This document shows positions 42,000 through 51,268 of a stretch of DNA of 64,000 nucleotides, one piece after another (position 1 is the first letter of the stretch; the number at the start of each line of letters is the position of its first letter). The notes under the pieces were generated by a model. The model was not told the origin of the DNA. It did no database searches and worked only from the letters and a program-made list of their open reading frames with translations. The position numbers and the translations under genes are program-made. Source of the stretch: Chitinophagaceae bacterium. Lineage in GTDB: Bacteria > Bacteroidota > Bacteroidia > Chitinophagales > Chitinophagaceae. The stretch covers positions 28,577 through 92,576 of the forward strand of contig JAFMJI010000008.1 of the NCBI GenBank assembly GCA_017853575.1. Direction: 5' to 3'.

Positions 42000-43037
42000 T
42001 TAAGCTGTTAGCAAACTGCATCCCCGAACATCACTGTTGTCAACTCTTCCCATCAATTCAAATCTACCATCGCCCATAAATCTTGCCAAATCATCTGTTG
42101 CAATAAATCCCACGCTATCAGTGTTGGCTAAGTCAATTACATTGATAACACCCATGCGCATGATATGTTCACCCTCCCCCCAAATTTCAAATGGATCATC
42201 GGTTGACCTCAATAAAACTTTCATGCGAGATGATGTGTTATAAATGCCGTCTCCACTAGAATACGCTTGAGACAACAGTTCAGTCATTCCATATTCTGCA
42301 TGGATTGCATCCACCCCAAAACCTTGTTTCAGTTTATGATGCAATTCACTTCGGGTAAGTTCCTTTTTTCTGCCTTTCATGCCTCCGGTTTCCATCACAA
42401 TAGTATACTTCAATTTCATTGGAAAAGATTCAACAAAATCTATCAATGCAAATGTCACACCAATTAAGATGGTTTTTTGTTGATGAGATTCTAAATGCAA
42501 AAGCACCTCATTTAATTTTTTAAAATCATGAAGAAAAAATCCACTTGAAGGATGTTTGCTCAATTTAATGAAATGATCAACCATAGAAACCAGTGAAGAG
42601 TTCTCTCTTTCCAAATAAGAAGGAAGTAGTCCGATGATACAATACTGATCAGGATCTCCGTAATATTCTTTAAAAATTGTGACCGTATTTTCGAGATAGG
42701 TATCAAGATTGCTTATACAATGCTTGCTGTTGATCATTCCAGTTGTACCGCTGCTCTCAAAACATCTTACCGGTTCAAAAATGCCCGTTTTTACCGAATG
42801 GGTTTTGAAAAATGATATAGGCAAAAATGGAATACTTGAAAGCGTTGAGATTTCAGCTGGATCGATATGTAATCCGGATATAAAATTCCGGTACAACTCA
42901 TTTTCGAGTGATTGTTTCCTGAACAATTGGAGTGCATCATCTATAAAACTCTGATCCAACAAGGTTAAATGTTGTTTAAAATGAATAAAACCAAATAGGT
43001 TATTAGTTACGAAACGGTTAATTTTGAACAGCAACAA
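42000..43037 (-). CDS. LuxE/acyl-protein synthetase-like (adenylation) protein
   Basis: Roughly 345 residues from TTG 43037. The frame is open to an upstream ATG at 43112, but that would overlap the divergent lipoprotein gene by 69 bp. Motifs of the LuxE branch of adenylate-forming enzymes: CFESSGTTGMINSKH near 120, the Ser/Thr-rich ATP loop; IVMETGGMKGRKKELTRSE near 245; and AEYGMTELLSQAYSSG near 275. LuxE-type enzymes activate fatty acids or carboxylates; in Bacteroidota this subgroup is often near sugar or cell-envelope genes, but no partner (LuxC-like reductase) is visible here. Start uncertain. Confidence 0.75.
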   Translation of the reverse strand: MLLFKINRFVTNNLFGFIHFKQHLTLLDQSFIDDALQLFRKQSLENELYRNFISGLHIDPAEISTLSSIPFLPISFFKTHSVKTGIFEPVRCFESSGTTGMINSKHCISNLDTYLENTVTIFKEYYGDPDQYCIIGLLPSYLERENSSLVSMVDHFIKLSKHPSSGFFLHDFKKLNEVLLHLESHQQKTILIGVTFALIDFVESFPMKLKYTIVMETGGMKGRKKELTRSELHHKLKQGFGVDAIHAEYGMTELLSQAYSSGDGIYNTSSRMKVLLRSTDDPFEIWGEGEHIMRMGVINVIDLANTDSVGFIATDDLARFMGDGRFELMGRVDNSDVRGCSLLTA

Positions 43038-43043
43038 AGGTAC

Positions 43044-43475
43044 ATGAGAAAAGTCTTCCCCATCATATGTCTGTTGATTTTTGGTTTGGGCTGTAATAAA
43101 GACAGCATTCAATCCAAACCAATTTTGAAAGTGAACAGCATCAGTTCAAGTAAAATATATGCCGGAGAAGATTTAGAGATAAGACTACAATTGACTGATC
43201 AGGAAGGAGATTTCCTTGATACCATTTGGGTAAAAAAATCAACCACCAGTTGTACCAGGAGTAATTTTGTCGACTCCAACCTTTTCAGAATTCCTTCAGA
43301 CCTGCCCAGAACAAAAAATTTTAGTGGCGAATTGATTCTCACCATGAATTACAGCATCGTCTTGCAGCCTCGTTGTTTTGCAAGTGACACAACAACTTTC
43401 AGTTTTTGGGTGAAAGATGCCAAAGGAAACAAAAGTGATACAGTCAAAACCTCTCAAATAATAATTTCAAGATAA
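43044..43475 (+). CDS. Putative lipoprotein of unknown function
   Basis: 143 residues with a lipoprotein signal (MRKVFPIICLLIFGLGC, Cys17). The mature part is probably an all-beta, Ig-like or PKD-like fold of about 110 residues with two cysteines (TTSCTRS and QPRCFAS) that could form a disulfide, and an end like cell-surface adhesion modules (TTTFSFWVKDAKGNKSDTV). No named family recognised. It is 9 bp before the M42 peptidase gene, so the two are likely co-transcribed. Confidence 0.8.
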   Translation: MRKVFPIICLLIFGLGCNKDSIQSKPILKVNSISSSKIYAGEDLEIRLQLTDQEGDFLDTIWVKKSTTSCTRSNFVDSNLFRIPSDLPRTKNFSGELILTMNYSIVLQPRCFASDTTTFSFWVKDAKGNKSDTVKTSQIIISR

Positions 43476-43484
43476 TTTATACTT

Positions 43485-44594
43485 ATGGCAAAATCAATCA
43501 AGTCTAAAAGACTATTAAGTGATGCATCTTATTCATTTTTGAAAGAATATATAAATACACCCTCTCCAACCGGATTTGAATCAGGCGGACAAAAACTTTG
43601 GATGAAGTATATCCAACAACATGTGGATGAAATTATTACTGATCCATATGGATCGGTTGCCGGAATAATGAATCCCAAAGAAAAATTCAAAGTAGTAATA
43701 GAAGCACATGCTGATGAAATCAGCTGGTTTGTAAATTATATCTCTGATAGTGGATTAATCTATTTAAAACGCAATGGAGGTGTAGATCATCAAATTGCTC
43801 CAGGGAAAAGGGTGTTGATTCATGGGAAAAAAGGATCAGTAAAAGCTGTTTTTGGATGGCCTGCCATTCACACAAGGATTGGAGGAGGAGAAAGAAAAGA
43901 TCCACAACCTGCAGTTGATAACTTATTTTTAGACTGTGGTGCAAAAAACAGAAAAGAAGTTGAATCTCTTGGAATTCATATTGGTGCGGTTGCTACATAC
44001 GAAGAGGGCTTTGATGAACTTGCCTACAATTATTTGATTGGAAGGGCAATGGACAATAGGATTGGCGGATTCATGATTGCTGAAGTTGCAAATATGATTA
44101 GAACCAATAAAGTAAAACTCCCCTATGCGCTCTACGTTGTAAATGCCGTTCAGGAAGAAATTGGACTTAGAGGTGCAGAAATGATTGCAAGAAGAATCAA
44201 ACCTGATGTTGCCATCATCACAGACGTTACCCATGATACTACAACCCCCATGGTAAATAAAATCATTGAAGGTGATGTTGCATGTGGAAAAGGCCCATCA
44301 CTTGCATATGGACCAGCAGTGCATAATAAACTACTTTCACTCGTTGAAAATGTTGCAACGAAGAAAAAAATTCCAGTGCAAATGAGAACTGTTTCTCGCA
44401 GCACAGGTACTGATACAGATTCTTTTGCTTATGCCAATGATGGCTGCCCTTCTGTTTTAATTTCAATCCCGCTTAGATACATGCATACAACTGTTGAAAT
44501 GCTACACAAGGATGACGTTGAGAATACCATTCGATTGATGTATGAAACACTTGTGAGCATTACTCCAAGAACAAACCTGAGCTATTTCTCGTAA
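43485..44594 (+). CDS. M42 family metallopeptidase
   Basis: 369-residue cytoplasmic aminopeptidase of the M42 (glutamyl aminopeptidase/tetrahedral) family. Metal ligands and catalytic residues appear in VVIEAHADEISWF near 72, GRAMDNRIGGFMIAEV near 189, NAVQEEIGLRGAEMIA near 222 with the catalytic glutamate, and IITDVTHDT near 245. The PDZ-like insertion lies between about 90 and 150. It probably degrades peptides released by proteasome-like proteases or Lon. The 3' end overlaps the convergent porQ gene by 13 bp. Confidence 0.92.
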   Translation: MAKSIKSKRLLSDASYSFLKEYINTPSPTGFESGGQKLWMKYIQQHVDEIITDPYGSVAGIMNPKEKFKVVIEAHADEISWFVNYISDSGLIYLKRNGGVDHQIAPGKRVLIHGKKGSVKAVFGWPAIHTRIGGGERKDPQPAVDNLFLDCGAKNRKEVESLGIHIGAVATYEEGFDELAYNYLIGRAMDNRIGGFMIAEVANMIRTNKVKLPYALYVVNAVQEEIGLRGAEMIARRIKPDVAIITDVTHDTTTPMVNKIIEGDVACGKGPSLAYGPAVHNKLLSLVENVATKKKIPVQMRTVSRSTGTDTDSFAYANDGCPSVLISIPLRYMHTTVEMLHKDDVENTIRLMYETLVSITPRTNLSYFS

Positions 44595-45607
44595 TCTACT
44601 AACTTGTAAATCAGGGATACCTGATGTTGAGAATAAGTAGACTGGTAATGGGTTCTGGCATATTGAAACTGAAGACTATTAAGGTTTAGCCGAATACCAT
44701 AACCAAATCCTGTTAAACCATTCGAAAGGTTTCTAATCATTAATTCTTTTCTTCTAAGAAAATTATATCCAACCGAAAAAACAAGTTTTTCTCCAATCAA
44801 CAAATCTGTTCCGGCGATTAAATGACTCATCAGTTTTGTTGCAATTCCATTTTTGACTGAGACGCCATAATTATCAAGATCAAACGAGTCATCTTTGTAC
44901 AACAAATCGAACTGATGCAGCCTTTGTGCAGTCAAGGAAAAACGAATCGGGGCTTTTTCAAGTTGTTTTGTGACTCCCAGCAACAGATCGAAAGGAAGGT
45001 CTTCGGATTGATTAGCATACGTTTTGATCTGCACTCCCATATTTTTTGCAACAAATCCTGCTTGAATCATTGATTCTTCATCATAATAATTTATCCCGAT
45101 ATCAGAAGAAATTCCCATGCTTGTGTATGCACCATATCTTGAATTGATGAATTTCAATGAAGCCCCATAAAACCATCTTTCACCATAAGACCTAGATGCT
45201 GCAAATGATATCATTTGATCATAGGCAGTAAAACTGCCTAAAATATTTCCAGCAGCATCCGTTTGCATTTCATTACCGTATTGCAGATGAGCAATCCCCC
45301 CTCCGAATGTAGTATTGGAGTTTTCATGATGAAAAGCTCCAGCACCAAAAAGTCCATTGATGGTTGGAGCGATAGAAACAAAATTGGCAGAAATATTGCC
45401 ATGGTGCTGGTATCGCAATAATGCAGGATTATCATTAAACAACCCAACATCATTGTTGAACATAGAAATATTTCGACCACCCAATGCACTTGCCTGAGGT
45501 ACCCACTGCATCTTCAAAAAATTATAGGTTGATGACCCCCCAAGTGTTTGTGACTTGATCTGAGGAAAAAACATCATAAAAAAAAACAGGCATGCAAGAG
45601 ATCGCAT
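44582..45607 (-). CDS. porQ: Type IX secretion system protein PorQ
   Basis: 341 residues with a signal peptide (MRSLACLFFFMMFFPQIKSQ). The mature protein opens TLGGSSTYNFLKMQWVPQASALGGRNISMFNNDVGLFNDNPALL, the PorQ hallmark, and is an OmpA/FadL-like beta-barrel with alternating hydrophobic strands and a terminal aromatic residue. PorQ helps attach or process T9SS cargo (A-LPS attachment complex with PorU, PorV, PorZ). The ATG at 45607 lies inside a terminator-like hairpin that follows lon. Confidence 0.86.
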   Translation of the reverse strand: MRSLACLFFFMMFFPQIKSQTLGGSSTYNFLKMQWVPQASALGGRNISMFNNDVGLFNDNPALLRYQHHGNISANFVSIAPTINGLFGAGAFHHENSNTTFGGGIAHLQYGNEMQTDAAGNILGSFTAYDQMISFAASRSYGERWFYGASLKFINSRYGAYTSMGISSDIGINYYDEESMIQAGFVAKNMGVQIKTYANQSEDLPFDLLLGVTKQLEKAPIRFSLTAQRLHQFDLLYKDDSFDLDNYGVSVKNGIATKLMSHLIAGTDLLIGEKLVFSVGYNFLRRKELMIRNLSNGLTGFGYGIRLNLNSLQFQYARTHYQSTYSQHQVSLIYKLVDYEK

Positions 45608-45610
45608 GCC
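45588..45610 (-). terminator. lon terminator-like hairpin containing the porQ start
   Basis: On the minus strand, GGCATGC (45603-45609) and GCATGCC (45588-45594) pair across an 8-nt loop, and the second arm is followed by TG and nine T residues. This lies about 33 bp after the lon stop and looks like an intrinsic terminator, yet the porQ ATG (45605-45607) is inside the first arm and the T-run encodes the Phe-rich core of the signal peptide. Confidence 0.6.
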
Positions 45611-45642
45611 CGAAATTAATCAGCTGGGGTCAATATTAAAAA

Positions 45643-48045
45643 TTAAACAAGTGACAAATCCAGTACCTGTTGCATGGTTTTAACATAATGAAAGCGCATT
45701 CCTTTGATAAATTCTGGATTGATTTCTTGTATATCCTTCTCATTTTGCCAACACAGTACAATTTCTTTCAAGCCCGCACGCTTGGCTGCGAGTACTTTTT
45801 CTTTGATTCCACCAACAGGGAGCACTTGTCCACGCAATGTGATCTCTCCGGTCATTGCCAGAAATGGTTTTACTTTTTTACCTGTAAAGGCAGAAGCCAA
45901 AGCTGTCATCATGGTAATTCCAGCACTGGGGCCATCTTTGGGCACAGCACCCTCTGGCACATGAATATGAATATTCTTCTTCTTGAACATTTCAACTTCA
46001 ATACCAATTTTTTTTGCATTTGCCTGCAGGTAAGTATATGCGGTTGATGCACTTTCTTTCATTACCGTTCCAAGATTTCCTGTTAACTGCAAATCACCTT
46101 TGCCATCACTCAATGTTGTTTCAATAAATAAAATATCTCCTCCAACATAGGTCCAGGCGAGCCCAACTGCCACTCCAGGCATATTGGCTGTTTTATAAAT
46201 TTCATTGGAGTATTTAGGTTTACCTAAAATCCGTGTTACATCATGTTGAGAAATATTCGATTTTATTTTTCCCTGAATAGCAACATCTTTGGCATAGCTT
46301 CTCATGATACTGGCCAATTGACGATCCAATTCCCTCACTCCACTCTCTCTGGTATAATTTTCAATCAAAAAGGTCATCACCTGCTGATTCATTTTTAAGT
46401 CATACTCCTTTAAGCCATGTAATTCCTTTTGCTTTGGCAACAAATGTGTTTGTGCGATGCGTTCTTTCTCCTCTACTGCATATCCAGTTAGGTCAATGAT
46501 CTCCAATCGATCACGCAATGCAGGTTGTATGCTTTGCATATCATTGGCAGTTGCAATGAAAAGCACTCTACTCAAATCATATTCCAGTTCAAGGTAATTA
46601 TCGTAGAATGAATTGTTCTGCTCTGGATCAAGCACCTCCAATAACGCAGAGGAAGGATCTCCCCGAAAATCTTTACCCACCTTATCAATCTCATCTAAAA
46701 TCATCACTGGATTGGAAGATTTTACTTTTCGAATAGATTGTAAAATTCTTCCAGGCATGGCCCCTATATATGTTTTGCGGTGACCCCTGATTTCACTTTC
46801 ATCATGCAATCCGCCCAAACTAAAACGTACATATTTTCTACCAATTGCACTTGCAATGCTTTTACCAAGGGAAGTCTTTCCGATTCCAGGAGGACCAACA
46901 AAACAAAGAATGGGACTTTTCATATCTCCTTTCAATTTCAGAACAGCGAGATATTCAAGAATTCTCTCCTTGATTTTATCCATTCCGTAATGATCTTTAT
47001 CTAATACTTTTTTAGCTTTTTTCAGATCATAGCTATCGGTTGTGCATTCATCCCAGGGAAGATCCAACATCAAATCAACATGATTGTATACAGTTGAATA
47101 ATCTGGCGTACTTGGATGCATGCGTTCCAATTTTTCAATTTCCTTTTGGAACAATTCTTTTGCAGCAGCTGACCATTTTTTTGCTTCAGCTTTTTTCTTC
47201 ATTTCCAGAATCTCTCTGTCATTGCTATCACCACCCAACTCCTCTTTGATGCTTTTTAATTGCTGTTGAAGAAAATATTCTCGCTGTTGCTTATCAAGTT
47301 CTGTTTTTGTTTTTGTGGTCACCTTGTTTTTAAGTTCCACAAACTGGAGTTCTTTCTGTAAAAGCTTCAACAACAATTCTGCACGTTGGCGCATGTCGTT
47401 CATCTCCAACAATGCTTGCTTCTCTGTAAGTTCACAGTTGAGGTTGCTCCCAACAAAATGAATCAAGAAAGCAGGGTTTTCAATATTTCTTAAAATGATG
47501 GATGCCTCTGTTGGAATATTTGGCGATAATTGAATGATCTGAGCAGCAAGATCTTTGATTGAGGCTACTGAAGCCTGAAATGATTGATCATCTTTCACAA
47601 CCTCCTCTTCAAGTCCTTGAACCACTCCCTTAAAATAAGGATCTTCTGAACTGATCTTGATCAATTGAAATCTTTTCTTGCCTTGTAATATGGCAGTTGT
47701 GCCTCCATCGGGCATCTTGATCAACTTAACTATTTTGGCAACGGTTCCTACACCAACTAAATCATTTACGCCAGGGTCTTCAATATTGCTGTCTTTCTGA
47801 GACAAAACACCTACCAATTTGTCAGTCTTGTATGACTCTTCGATGGCCTTGATCGACTTATCCCTTCCCACAGTAATTGGAATAACTACTCCAGGGAAAA
47901 GCACTGTATTTCTGAGGGGTAACAGGGGCAATTCATCTGGCAGCTGTAATTTCTCTGCTCCTTCCTCATCACCTTCATTCAAGGGTATGATGGGCATGAA
48001 ATCCAATTCCTCTTCTTGCGGCATCAACTTTAAATTCAATCCCAT
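45643..48045 (-). CDS. lon: ATP-dependent protease Lon
   Basis: 800 residues. The N-terminal substrate-binding LON domain covers about 35-230 ([20 protein letters not shown]). The AAA+ module has Walker [14 protein letters not shown] near 378-390, Walker [14 protein letters not shown], and sensor and arginine residues. The C-terminal protease has the Ser-Lys dyad Ser707 ([11 protein letters not shown]) and Lys750 ([10 protein letters not shown]), 43 residues apart as in E. coli Lon. Degrades misfolded and regulatory proteins. Confidence 0.98.
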   Translation of the reverse strand: MGLNLKLMPQEEELDFMPIIPLNEGDEEGAEKLQLPDELPLLPLRNTVLFPGVVIPITVGRDKSIKAIEESYKTDKLVGVLSQKDSNIEDPGVNDLVGVGTVAKIVKLIKMPDGGTTAILQGKKRFQLIKISSEDPYFKGVVQGLEEEVVKDDQSFQASVASIKDLAAQIIQLSPNIPTEASIILRNIENPAFLIHFVGSNLNCELTEKQALLEMNDMRQRAELLLKLLQKELQFVELKNKVTTKTKTELDKQQREYFLQQQLKSIKEELGGDSNDREILEMKKKAEAKKWSAAAKELFQKEIEKLERMHPSTPDYSTVYNHVDLMLDLPWDECTTDSYDLKKAKKVLDKDHYGMDKIKERILEYLAVLKLKGDMKSPILCFVGPPGIGKTSLGKSIASAIGRKYVRFSLGGLHDESEIRGHRKTYIGAMPGRILQSIRKVKSSNPVMILDEIDKVGKDFRGDPSSALLEVLDPEQNNSFYDNYLELEYDLSRVLFIATANDMQSIQPALRDRLEIIDLTGYAVEEKERIAQTHLLPKQKELHGLKEYDLKMNQQVMTFLIENYTRESGVRELDRQLASIMRSYAKDVAIQGKIKSNISQHDVTRILGKPKYSNEIYKTANMPGVAVGLAWTYVGGDILFIETTLSDGKGDLQLTGNLGTVMKESASTAYTYLQANAKKIGIEVEMFKKKNIHIHVPEGAVPKDGPSAGITMMTALASAFTGKKVKPFLAMTGEITLRGQVLPVGGIKEKVLAAKRAGLKEIVLCWQNEKDIQEINPEFIKGMRFHYVKTMQQVLDLSLV

Positions 48046-48135
48046 ATATTAAATTTTACGACAATATGTCACGAGCAGCTTCCCAAAAGGAGCTGATGGT
48101 GAATATATATCAAGTAGCCCAACTTTAGTGCCAAC

Positions 48136-48166
48136 AAAAAAGCCCTGTTGAAATATCAGGGCTTTT
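48136..48166 (-). terminator. Intrinsic terminator between the PorT-like gene and lon
   Basis: AAAAAGCCCTG and CAGGGCTTTTT with an A/T-rich loop, on the minus strand followed by T residues. It lies about 20 bp after the PorT-like stop and about 90 bp before the lon ATG, so it ends the upstream barrel transcript. Confidence 0.85.
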
Positions 48167-48185
48167 TATATTCAAAAAGTACTTT

Positions 48186-48758
48186 TTAGAGTGAAATTCC
48201 TATGCCGGCCTGGATCATTTTGGATTTCCATTGATCAATACTACTTGTGATATTTCTGATGTCTGAGAGTCCGAAAGAATATCTTCCATAAATACTCAAT
48301 TTGGGGAGATTCAACTGAATACCAGAGAGCATGTTAAAATCATTTTTCTTCAGTGCATCTTGACCGTTTTGCAATGCATTCGAAGTTTGAGCAACAGTCA
48401 TTCCAATTTGAGGCCCAACCTGTAATGATAACAATTTTACCGGGCTGATATTTAATAAGATGGGAATATGAACATATGTTGCCTTAAGTTGAGTCAACCC
48501 AGATCGAAATCCAGCAGCAGTTGGAGCTAGCTTCAAGGTTACATTGCCAACCAACCCTTCCACCTGAACTCCAATGATGTCGGAAGCTTTTACCCTCCCA
48601 AATACACCAGCTTGAAATCCACCTTGATAATTTTCTTTAAATGATGCACTTGTATTTGTTGTAAAATTCGCTCCTGCTTTGACCCCCAATTTGAAGCCTT
48701 GTGCCTGAATATTAATGAAAATAAAAGCCAAAGCGAGCAATGAAAGAATTTTTTTCAT
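48186..48758 (-). CDS. PorT-family outer-membrane beta-barrel protein
   Basis: 190 residues from ATG 48758, a start that yields a signal peptide (MKKILSLLALAFIFINIQAQ); the frame runs 70 codons further upstream but that stretch is not secretion-like and overlaps the next gene. The mature protein begins FKLGVKAGANFT and continues in beta-hairpins (YQGGFQAGVFGRV, LLSLQVGPQIGMTV, ending GIGISL), the PF13568 outer membrane beta-barrel type. General surface barrel; function unknown. Confidence 0.82.
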   Translation of the reverse strand: MKKILSLLALAFIFINIQAQGFKLGVKAGANFTTNTSASFKENYQGGFQAGVFGRVKASDIIGVQVEGLVGNVTLKLAPTAAGFRSGLTQLKATYVHIPILLNISPVKLLSLQVGPQIGMTVAQTSNALQNGQDALKKNDFNMLSGIQLNLPKLSIYGRYSFGLSDIRNITSSIDQWKSKMIQAGIGISL

Positions 48759-48778
48759 GATAGGTGTTTTTATTATTT

Positions 48779-48786
48779 CAAATGTA
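48779..48786 (-). promoter_or_regulatory. -7 box of the PorT-like gene
   Basis: Minus-strand TACATTTG, a perfect TAnnTTTG, ending 20 bp before ATG 48758. This supports the shorter start and gives a 5' leader of about 15 nt. Confidence 0.5.
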
Positions 48787-48813
48787 CAGTTAATTATTCT
48801 GTTTGGATAATTA

Positions 48814-49836
48814 CTAAAACGTGACACCAGCAGTAATATTAAAAATATTAGAAAATTTATTAGAGGAAGTTGATTGAAAATAATATCCCAGAAAATACCC
48901 TGTTGAAATTGATAATGCATTTTTAAACCAGGATAAGTTAGCAGAAACAGCTGCAGTTCTGATTCCAAAGCCAGAACCAGTATTCTGCATCATTCTGTAA
49001 AACGATTCAATTCTTTTACGATCTTCTGCTTCATTCCTGAATCTTTCTCTTGTAGTGGTGCTCTCAGTTTTGGTTGATTGCATTCCACTTACTATGCTAA
49101 TCTGTGGAATAAAACTCAACATATCATTTTTAAATAAAACTGAAGATGCAGAAAAAGAATGTGAAACCCCCATGCTTATGGATAGATCTCTGATGTGTAC
49201 ATTGTATTTATCAAGTATATATTGAAAATTTCCATTGGGCATTCTTCTCGGAACTACATATGTATCAACGTAATTTCCATCACCATATCCAATGGATAAA
49301 GAAGGCATTAACCAAGTTTTTCTTCCCTGTATATATGCATAAATATCATGTGTAAAAGGTGAAACCCTTCCTGAATCTTTCAAATTACCTTTCAGATAAT
49401 AAGAATAAGAAACACCATACATAATAGATTTGGACAACTTATCATATGAAGGCGTAAGGGCGGTTTGATACCATCTTACACTATTATTAATATTTCTGAT
49501 ATAACCCATGGCACTGAATCCAAATCCTGATTTATGAACATATGAAACACTGGGCATTAATGCCGTTGCACCGGTTGATGATTGTTGGGCATTAAATACA
49601 TTGTTATTGGCACTGAACAAACGGTTGCTGAAAGATGTACTGACTGATAGAAAACTTTTTGGCTTGCGCATAGAATCAAGCATGATGCGCAATTCGTTTA
49701 TTAAACTATCGTTTTTAAGCAACGACATATCATCCTTGGCTGAAATTAACTCGGTTGACTTTTCTTGTCCTATTGAAAAGAGTGAAGTACCAAAATATAA
49801 TATCAAAAGCAGGGTTAAGTTTCGGAGCATAAGCAT
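48814..49836 (-). CDS. Outer-membrane protein of unknown function
   Basis: 340 residues with a signal peptide (MLMLRNLTLLLILYFGTSLFSIGQ). A short helical stretch (LLKNDSLINELRIMLDSMRKPKS, about 39-62) is followed by repeated alternating strands rich in Tyr, Ser and Gly (LMPSVSYVHKSGFGFSAMGYIRN, IMYGVSYSYYLKGNL, WLMPSLSIGYGDGNYV), and a C-terminal ITAGVTF. This is the pattern of a barrel of perhaps 12-14 strands. I recognise no family. It precedes the PorT-like gene by about 55 bp. Confidence 0.72.
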   Translation of the reverse strand: MLMLRNLTLLLILYFGTSLFSIGQEKSTELISAKDDMSLLKNDSLINELRIMLDSMRKPKSFLSVSTSFSNRLFSANNNVFNAQQSSTGATALMPSVSYVHKSGFGFSAMGYIRNINNSVRWYQTALTPSYDKLSKSIMYGVSYSYYLKGNLKDSGRVSPFTHDIYAYIQGRKTWLMPSLSIGYGDGNYVDTYVVPRRMPNGNFQYILDKYNVHIRDLSISMGVSHSFSASSVLFKNDMLSFIPQISIVSGMQSTKTESTTTRERFRNEAEDRKRIESFYRMMQNTGSGFGIRTAAVSANLSWFKNALSISTGYFLGYYFQSTSSNKFSNIFNITAGVTF

Positions 49837-49903
49837 CAGCTTTCTGATTGGACCAGCAATTCGCGAGTAAGTTAATTTGAATTAACCAAAGTCTATGTTA
49901 AAA

Positions 49904-51148
49904 CTATGCAAGTTCTATATATGTTATCTCTGGCAGAATTCCCACCCGGCCTGGATATCCAAGGAATCCGAATCCACGATTGACATATAAATGCTGATTC
50001 GATTTTTTATATAGCCCGCCCCACTGCCTGTATACATATTGAACTGGACTCCACCTAAATCCAGGTATCTCAACACCAAACTGCATACCATGTGTATGTC
50101 CCGACAACATGAGGTCAATGTCCGTAAAATCCTTGCACACCTCCGCTTCCCAATGACTTGGATCGTGGCTAAGTAAAATTTTGAAGGGATGAGGTTCTGC
50201 TCCTTGATAAGCTTTTTTCAAATTGCCATATTTAGAAAAGTTTGCACGTGCCCCCCAATTTTCGATACCTATCAGCGCTATTTGCTCTCCATTTTTTTCA
50301 ATGGCAATATTTTCATTTAATAAAAGTTTCCAACCCAAGTCAGCATGCACTTTTTTTAGCTTTTCAAGATTTTCTTTTTTGGCTTCTGCAGAAGGCCATT
50401 GAACATAATCACCATAATCGTGATTGCCGAATATACTGTACACGCCCATTGGAGCTTTGATTGCAGAGAATAGAGAAATCTTGTTTTCCATTTCAGAGGC
50501 GGTGTTGTTCACCAAATCACCGGTGAAAAAAATGATATCCGGCTGAAGATTTAATATTTTCTGAATACCTTTTTCTACAGCAGCATGATCATCTAAACTA
50601 CCGCTGTGTATGTCAGAGATTTGAACAATCTTCAACCCTTTAAATGATTCAGGAAGATTTTTGAAAGACAGTTTCACCTTTTCAACACGATACCTGTATT
50701 TATTTCCGAAGCCATATAAAAGGGTGCCGAAGAGCCCCCCACCCACTCCAATTCCCAACCATGATAAAAAAAGAGATCTGCTGATGGAATCCGTTGCGCC
50801 ATTTTCACCTTTCACCAATTGATAGGTTTTTAATCCACCCCACTGTAATATCCTGCGCGCATCATCCACCAAGAAGAAAATCATTGCAATAAATTTTGCA
50901 ATGAAGAAGCCAAAAAGGATTGCAATCACATATATCCTTATGAATTTGGGTATGCTTTCAAATTGTACATAGGGAATCACCAAAAAAAGTATAACTGCTG
51001 CAGCAGTGAAGCTCCAGTAAGCGGTATGGATACCGAACCTCCATTTGGGAGATAAGGTAGATGTGACCAATTTGAGGGATTGAAATACGTATAAATCAAT
51101 CAAAACCATTGTGATGATGAATACCCAAGAACCCAGGAGCCTTTTCAT
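49904..51148 (-). CDS. Membrane-anchored metallophosphoesterase
   Basis: 414 residues. Four membrane segments lie in the first 130 residues (for example WVFIITMVLIDLYVFQSL and SFTAAAVILFLVIPYV). A calcineurin-like catalytic domain follows from about 180: KIVQISDIHSGSLDD (near 170), FFTGDLVNN, FGNHDYGDYV, LLSHDPSHWEAEV and LMLSGHTHGMQFG supply the metal ligands. This is the YkuE-like membrane-bound class. The substrate is not predictable; related proteins act on lipid or nucleotide phosphates. Confidence 0.9.
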   Translation of the reverse strand: MKRLLGSWVFIITMVLIDLYVFQSLKLVTSTLSPKWRFGIHTAYWSFTAAAVILFLVIPYVQFESIPKFIRIYVIAILFGFFIAKFIAMIFFLVDDARRILQWGGLKTYQLVKGENGATDSISRSLFLSWLGIGVGGGLFGTLLYGFGNKYRYRVEKVKLSFKNLPESFKGLKIVQISDIHSGSLDDHAAVEKGIQKILNLQPDIIFFTGDLVNNTASEMENKISLFSAIKAPMGVYSIFGNHDYGDYVQWPSAEAKKENLEKLKKVHADLGWKLLLNENIAIEKNGEQIALIGIENWGARANFSKYGNLKKAYQGAEPHPFKILLSHDPSHWEAEVCKDFTDIDLMLSGHTHGMQFGVEIPGFRWSPVQYVYRQWGGLYKKSNQHLYVNRGFGFLGYPGRVGILPEITYIELA

Positions 51149-51225
51149 GTTGATAACTATTGTTAATTGCCTGCTACTCTAACATTAATTTAGACAATAT
51201 GTTCCCTAAAATGGTGCCGAAATTG

Positions 51226-51233
51226 TAAATTTG
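51226..51233 (+). promoter_or_regulatory. -7 box of the parA promoter
   Basis: TAAATTTG, a perfect TAnnTTTG, 35 bp before the parA ATG in the divergent gap with the metallophosphoesterase gene. No strong -33 element. Confidence 0.45.
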
Positions 51234-51268
51234 TCATCCTGTCATTTTAAACAAAAAGCTCAAAATCA

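Noticed and set aside
48075..48096. AGC(T)TCC...GGAGCT hairpin upstream of lon
   Set aside because: Short with a bulge and no match to CIRCE or another known heat-shock operator; not reported as a regulatory site.
48759..48968. N-terminal extension of the PorT-like protein
   Set aside because: The extra 70 codons overlap the neighbouring gene, have no family similarity, and contain a promoter box; ATG 48758 gives a clean signal peptide.
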